This document shows, one piece after another, positions 6,482 to 7,836 of a stretch of DNA of 7,836 nt (positions are counted from its first letter, which is position 1; each line of letters starts with the position of its first letter). The DNA comes from Oscillospiraceae bacterium (lineage in GTDB: Bacteria > Bacillota > Clostridia > Oscillospirales > Oscillospiraceae). The stretch is taken from NCBI GenBank assembly GCA_016292445.1, contig JAEDIN010000058.1, forward strand, positions 1-7,836, given 5' to 3'. Under the pieces are notes generated by a model. The model was not told the origin of the DNA. It searched no databases and saw only the letters and a list, made by a program, of their open reading frames with translations. The position numbers and the translations under genes are program-made.

Positions 6482-7150
6482 ATGTTTAGCTTTTGGGGCA
6501 CAGGCTCCGAGGAAGTCAAGGCACTTGTCGACAATATCGCCGTAAGAAGCACCGAGAACTTCAATTGGACATTCATCTTCATTCTCGCAGTCGTGTTCTA
6601 TATCTACTGGTCGGAAATCCGGAAAAAGAATTGGGAGGTTGTCACGGCGGGACTGGCGCTGTACGGCGTGCATTGGCTGTATGAGATTGCAAACGCAATA
6701 ATCGGCCATTTCGCAGGCTATCCGCTGTGGTCCGTTCCCAACCACTCCACCACCTTCATACTGCTCATCGGCGTCTGCTGGGAGCTGTCTATGATGTTTT
6801 CCATCGCGGGTATGATATCCTTCAAGATGCTGCCTGACGACAGGAGCAAGCGCTACTTCTCCAAAAACGGCAAGGGCGGCATAAGCTGCAAGCTCGTTGT
6901 TGCGCTCGAAATGGCGCTGCTGTTTGCGCTGTTTGAGTCCTTCCTCGCAGGCACAAGCAACGGCTCATTCCTGTGGGTATACAAGTGGTGGGGCGTTCTC
7001 CCCGTATTCATCACCACCTATGTACCCTTCTTCCTCGCAGCGAACTATGTTCCCGACATGGAGCCGAAAAAGCGCAAGACCTTCCTCATCTGTCTGTGGG
7101 GTCTGGTTGCAGTGCTTCTCGCAGTTCTCATACCTCTGGGAATCATCTGA
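6482..7150 (+). CDS. Polytopic membrane protein of unknown function
   Basis: I do not recognise the family. The 222-residue product has about six hydrophobic segments, near residues 29-43, 53-77, 89-114, 134-157, 163-190 and 201-222. There is no signal peptide; a short polar N-terminus of about 28 residues comes first. Loops are Lys/Arg-rich at 45-50 (EIRKKN), 115-137 and 194-199 (EPKKRK), which suggests these are cytoplasmic. Charged or polar residues sit within the helices: His64 and Glu68 with Asn71 (HWLYEIAN), Glu101 (CWELS), Glu143 and Glu152, and Asn188 before PDMEP. Such residues often mark a transport path or ligand site, but no function follows from them alone. GGGAGGAA lies 4 nt before the ATG. 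The gene has its own promoter and terminator, so it is a single-gene unit and the neighbouring genes give no clue to its role. Confidence 0.88.
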   Translation: MFSFWGTGSEEVKALVDNIAVRSTENFNWTFIFILAVVFYIYWSEIRKKNWEVVTAGLALYGVHWLYEIANAIIGHFAGYPLWSVPNHSTTFILLIGVCWELSMMFSIAGMISFKMLPDDRSKRYFSKNGKGGISCKLVVALEMALLFALFESFLAGTSNGSFLWVYKWWGVLPVFITTYVPFFLAANYVPDMEPKKRKTFLICLWGLVAVLLAVLIPLGII

Positions 7151-7168
7151 CAGGCAGTTTAACATCAG

Positions 7169-7202
7169 GAAATCCGACAGTGCATTTGCATTGTCGGATT
7201 TC
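7169..7202 (+). terminator. Terminator hairpin after the membrane protein gene
   Basis: GAAATCCGACA (7169-7179) and TGTCGGATTTC (7192-7202) form a perfect 11-bp stem; inner bases extend it to about 15 bp with one G-T wobble and a 4-nt loop. It starts 18 nt after the stop codon. The T-tract beyond the stem is weak (TT, then GG), although the right arm itself ends in TTTC, so it may act partly as a 3'-end stabiliser. Confidence 0.7.
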
Positions 7203-7275
7203 TTGGCTTAATGCACAAACTCGGGTGTTAAAAATGTTCACTACACTTTGCGGAATTGTGACAATGACCAAATCG

Positions 7276-7335
7276 AAAAAATTTGAAAAAATTTTAACAA
7301 ACCCTATTTACAAACGGAGGAATAAGTGCTATTAT
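7276..7335 (+). promoter_or_regulatory. Strong promoter with UP-like element and extended -10, upstream of no ORF
   Basis: TTTACA (7307-7312) is 17 bp from TATTAT (7330-7335), and TGC just before the -10 makes it extended. Two A/T tracts in exact 10-bp phase, A6T3 at 7276-7284 and A6T4 at 7286-7295, lie at about -66 to -47 relative to a start near 7342, where an UP element would contact the RNA polymerase alpha subunits. The combined elements make this one of the strongest-looking promoters in the window. The GGAGG in the spacer (7316-7320) precedes a GTG at 7327 that opens only a 13-codon frame, which would not be transcribed from this promoter. Confidence 0.75.
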
Positions 7336-7341
7336 TCAATT

Positions 7342-7511
7342 GTCAGATAAATAACAAGCCATACTGAAAACATTTTTTACTTTCTCTCTCTCTATTTTGT
7401 TTTTGCTGCTTTGGCGGCACTGCGGCGGGTCTCCTCGCCCGACGCAAAAATTGATACCATTTCTCTAATAAAAGAGCTGCGCTCCTCCTGTGCGCGGCTC
7501 TTTTATTTTTT
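7342..7511 (+). ncRNA. Candidate small regulatory RNA, about 165-170 nt
   Basis: A strong promoter and a strong intrinsic terminator frame about 165 nt with no credible reading frame (no ATG or GTG after the predicted start). Three parts are visible in the predicted RNA. The 5' part is single-stranded and ends in a long pyrimidine tract containing TCTCTCTCTCT (7383-7393). The middle has hairpin GCTGC-TTTG-GCGGC (7405-7418) and hairpin GCGGCGGG/CCCGACGC (7422-7429, 7438-7445, one G-A mismatch) with loop TCTCCTCG; TTTTT (7400-7404) and AAAAA (7446-7450) can clamp the two into a three-way junction. The 3' part is the terminator hairpin with loop TCCTCCTGT. The exact 5' end is approximate. I see no match to 6S, SRP, tmRNA, RNase P or T-box RNA. 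Identity and expression are inference. Confidence 0.6.
7467..7511 (+). terminator. Intrinsic terminator of the candidate small RNA
   Basis: A 16-bp stem pairs 7467-7482 with 7492-7507 (AATAAAAGAGC below, TGCGC/GCGCG above, one T-G wobble). The 9-nt loop TCCTCCTGT (7483-7491) follows, and TTTTTT (7506-7511) trails the stem. The C/U-rich loop is complementary to an AGGAGG Shine-Dalgarno core. Confidence 0.92.
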
Positions 7512-7698
7512 CAGTATCGTTTATACGCTTCTGCGTATCGTTATTGCCATAACCCGACCGGTGATATTTTGCTAAAGTCAAGACTGACCATCAACCTATC
7601 GGTTTTTCAGCATCGTTTATACGCTTAATCTTATCGTTTTTGCGGTTTCCCGACCGGTAACATTTTGCTGAAGTTTAGTCCGGCAATCAACCTATCGG
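7507..7698. repeat. Two gap-free 96-bp tandem direct repeats
   Basis: Unit A is 7507-7602 and unit B is 7603-7698. They align without gaps at 76 of 96 positions. Identity is concentrated in blocks: TTTTTCAG, ATCGTTTATACGCTT, TATCGTT, CCCGACCGGT, ATTTTGCT and ATCAACCTATCGG. Differences cluster between these blocks (for example CATAA against GGTTT). Unit A has a hairpin ATACGC-TTCT-GCGTAT (7523-7538) that unit B has lost. The block pattern suggests conserved protein-binding or RNA contact sites. No known repeat family is recognised. Confidence 0.9.
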
Positions 7699-7818
7699 TG
7701 CAGTAAAAGCTTTTCGCACTTATCTAACCGACGCAGTCCGTTAAACGGGTACACAGAAAGCCGCTTGCACCGATATGGTCACCGCAGTTAAACAGAACGC
7801 TGCACCGACTCTGGTGCA
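7693..7818. repeat. Degenerate repeat region with GGTGCA/TGCACC inverted repeats up to the window edge
   Basis: TATCGGTGCA (7693-7702) is exactly inverted as TGCACCGATA (7766-7775). TGCACC (7801-7806) and GGTGCA (7813-7818) form a 6-bp hairpin. Two diverged direct copies share the order GCAG, TTAAAC, AGAA, CGCT, GCACCGA, TGG, at 7733-7778 and 7784-7814; the first carries extra bases, including the near-palindrome CCGTT-A-AACGG (7738-7748). Minus-strand frames are open from the edge to 7741 and to 7724, but show nothing recognisable. The element probably continues beyond the window. Confidence 0.6.
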
Positions 7819-7836
7819 AGATTCCAAAGGGCGGCT

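Noticed and set aside
7264..7350. 28-codon ORF starting ATG 7264
   Set aside because: There is no good ribosome binding site. The codons are made from the A-tracts, -35 and -10 boxes of a strong promoter, and the composition (Lys, Phe, Ile, Tyr) is that of AT-rich noncoding DNA.
7327..7368. 13-codon leader peptide starting GTG 7327 after a good GGAGG
   Set aside because: The GGAGG and GTG lie in the promoter spacer and extended -10, upstream of the predicted transcript start. It shows no run of regulatory codons. It would need another upstream promoter, which I do not see.
7523..7538. Conserved RNA hairpin in the 96-bp repeat (ATACGC/GCGTAT)
   Set aside because: The stem is perfect in unit A but lost in unit B without compensating changes, so there is no covariation support.
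7351..7575. 75-codon open frame on the plus strand running through the candidate RNA into the first 96-bp repeat
   Set aside because: It has no ATG or GTG start. It reads through a perfect terminator, and repeat differences show no third-position bias, so coding is not supported.
7724..7836. 3' end of a minus-strand gene entering from the right edge
   Set aside because: Two frames are open for 31 and 36 codons, which is not significant. No family is recognisable and the DNA is repeat-like. It cannot be fully excluded without more sequence.

Overview
The window looks like chromosomal DNA from a moderately GC-rich anaerobic Firmicute, most likely a Clostridia/Oscillospiraceae-type gut or rumen bacterium. 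This rests on the purine-rich GGAGG ribosome binding sites, the split transketolase, the clostridial form of the galactokinase motif (GRTELAGNHTDHQ), and AT-rich sigma-A-type promoters in otherwise GC-rich DNA. It is inference; no rRNA or marker gene is present.

Layout. (1) 1-725, minus strand: a LysR-type regulator cut by the left edge. (2) 726-900: a divergent control region with promoters for both flanking genes, a dyad that fits a LysR operator, and phased A-tracts. (3) 901-2412: a PutP-family sodium/solute symporter, probably the regulator's target. (4) 2413-2641: a small repeat cluster (three copies of a 27-bp palindromic repeat, two of them in a 38-bp tandem) and then a strong intrinsic terminator. 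(5) 2662-6412: one apparent operon with a near-consensus promoter, transketolase N- and C-terminal subunits (8-nt overlap), a galactokinase-like GHMP kinase, an MscS channel (1-nt gap) and a perfect terminator. (6) 6412-7202: a single-gene unit encoding an unrecognised polytopic membrane protein of 222 residues, with its own promoter and terminator hairpin. (7) 7203-7836: about 630 bases with no convincing protein gene but clear structure.

Region 7 is the most interesting part. It has a very strong-looking promoter (two A/T tracts in UP-element position, TTTACA, 17-bp spacer, extended TGC-TATTAT). About 165 nt later comes a 16-bp terminator hairpin, and no credible ORF lies between them. This is the signature of an abundant small RNA. 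Two of its predicted hairpin loops are C/U-rich (TCTCCTCG and TCCTCCTGT) and could pair with Shine-Dalgarno sequences. Directly after the terminator lie two gap-free 96-bp tandem repeats (76 of 96 positions identical) whose differences are clustered and show no codon pattern. A second, more degenerate repeat family continues to the window edge.

How the genes work together: the symporter and its LysR neighbour form a regulated uptake module. The operon joins non-oxidative pentose phosphate chemistry (transketolase) to a sugar kinase and an osmotic safety valve. The kinase's true sugar is open, because a sugar-contacting Glu of classical galactokinases is Asn here and no galT or galE is in view.
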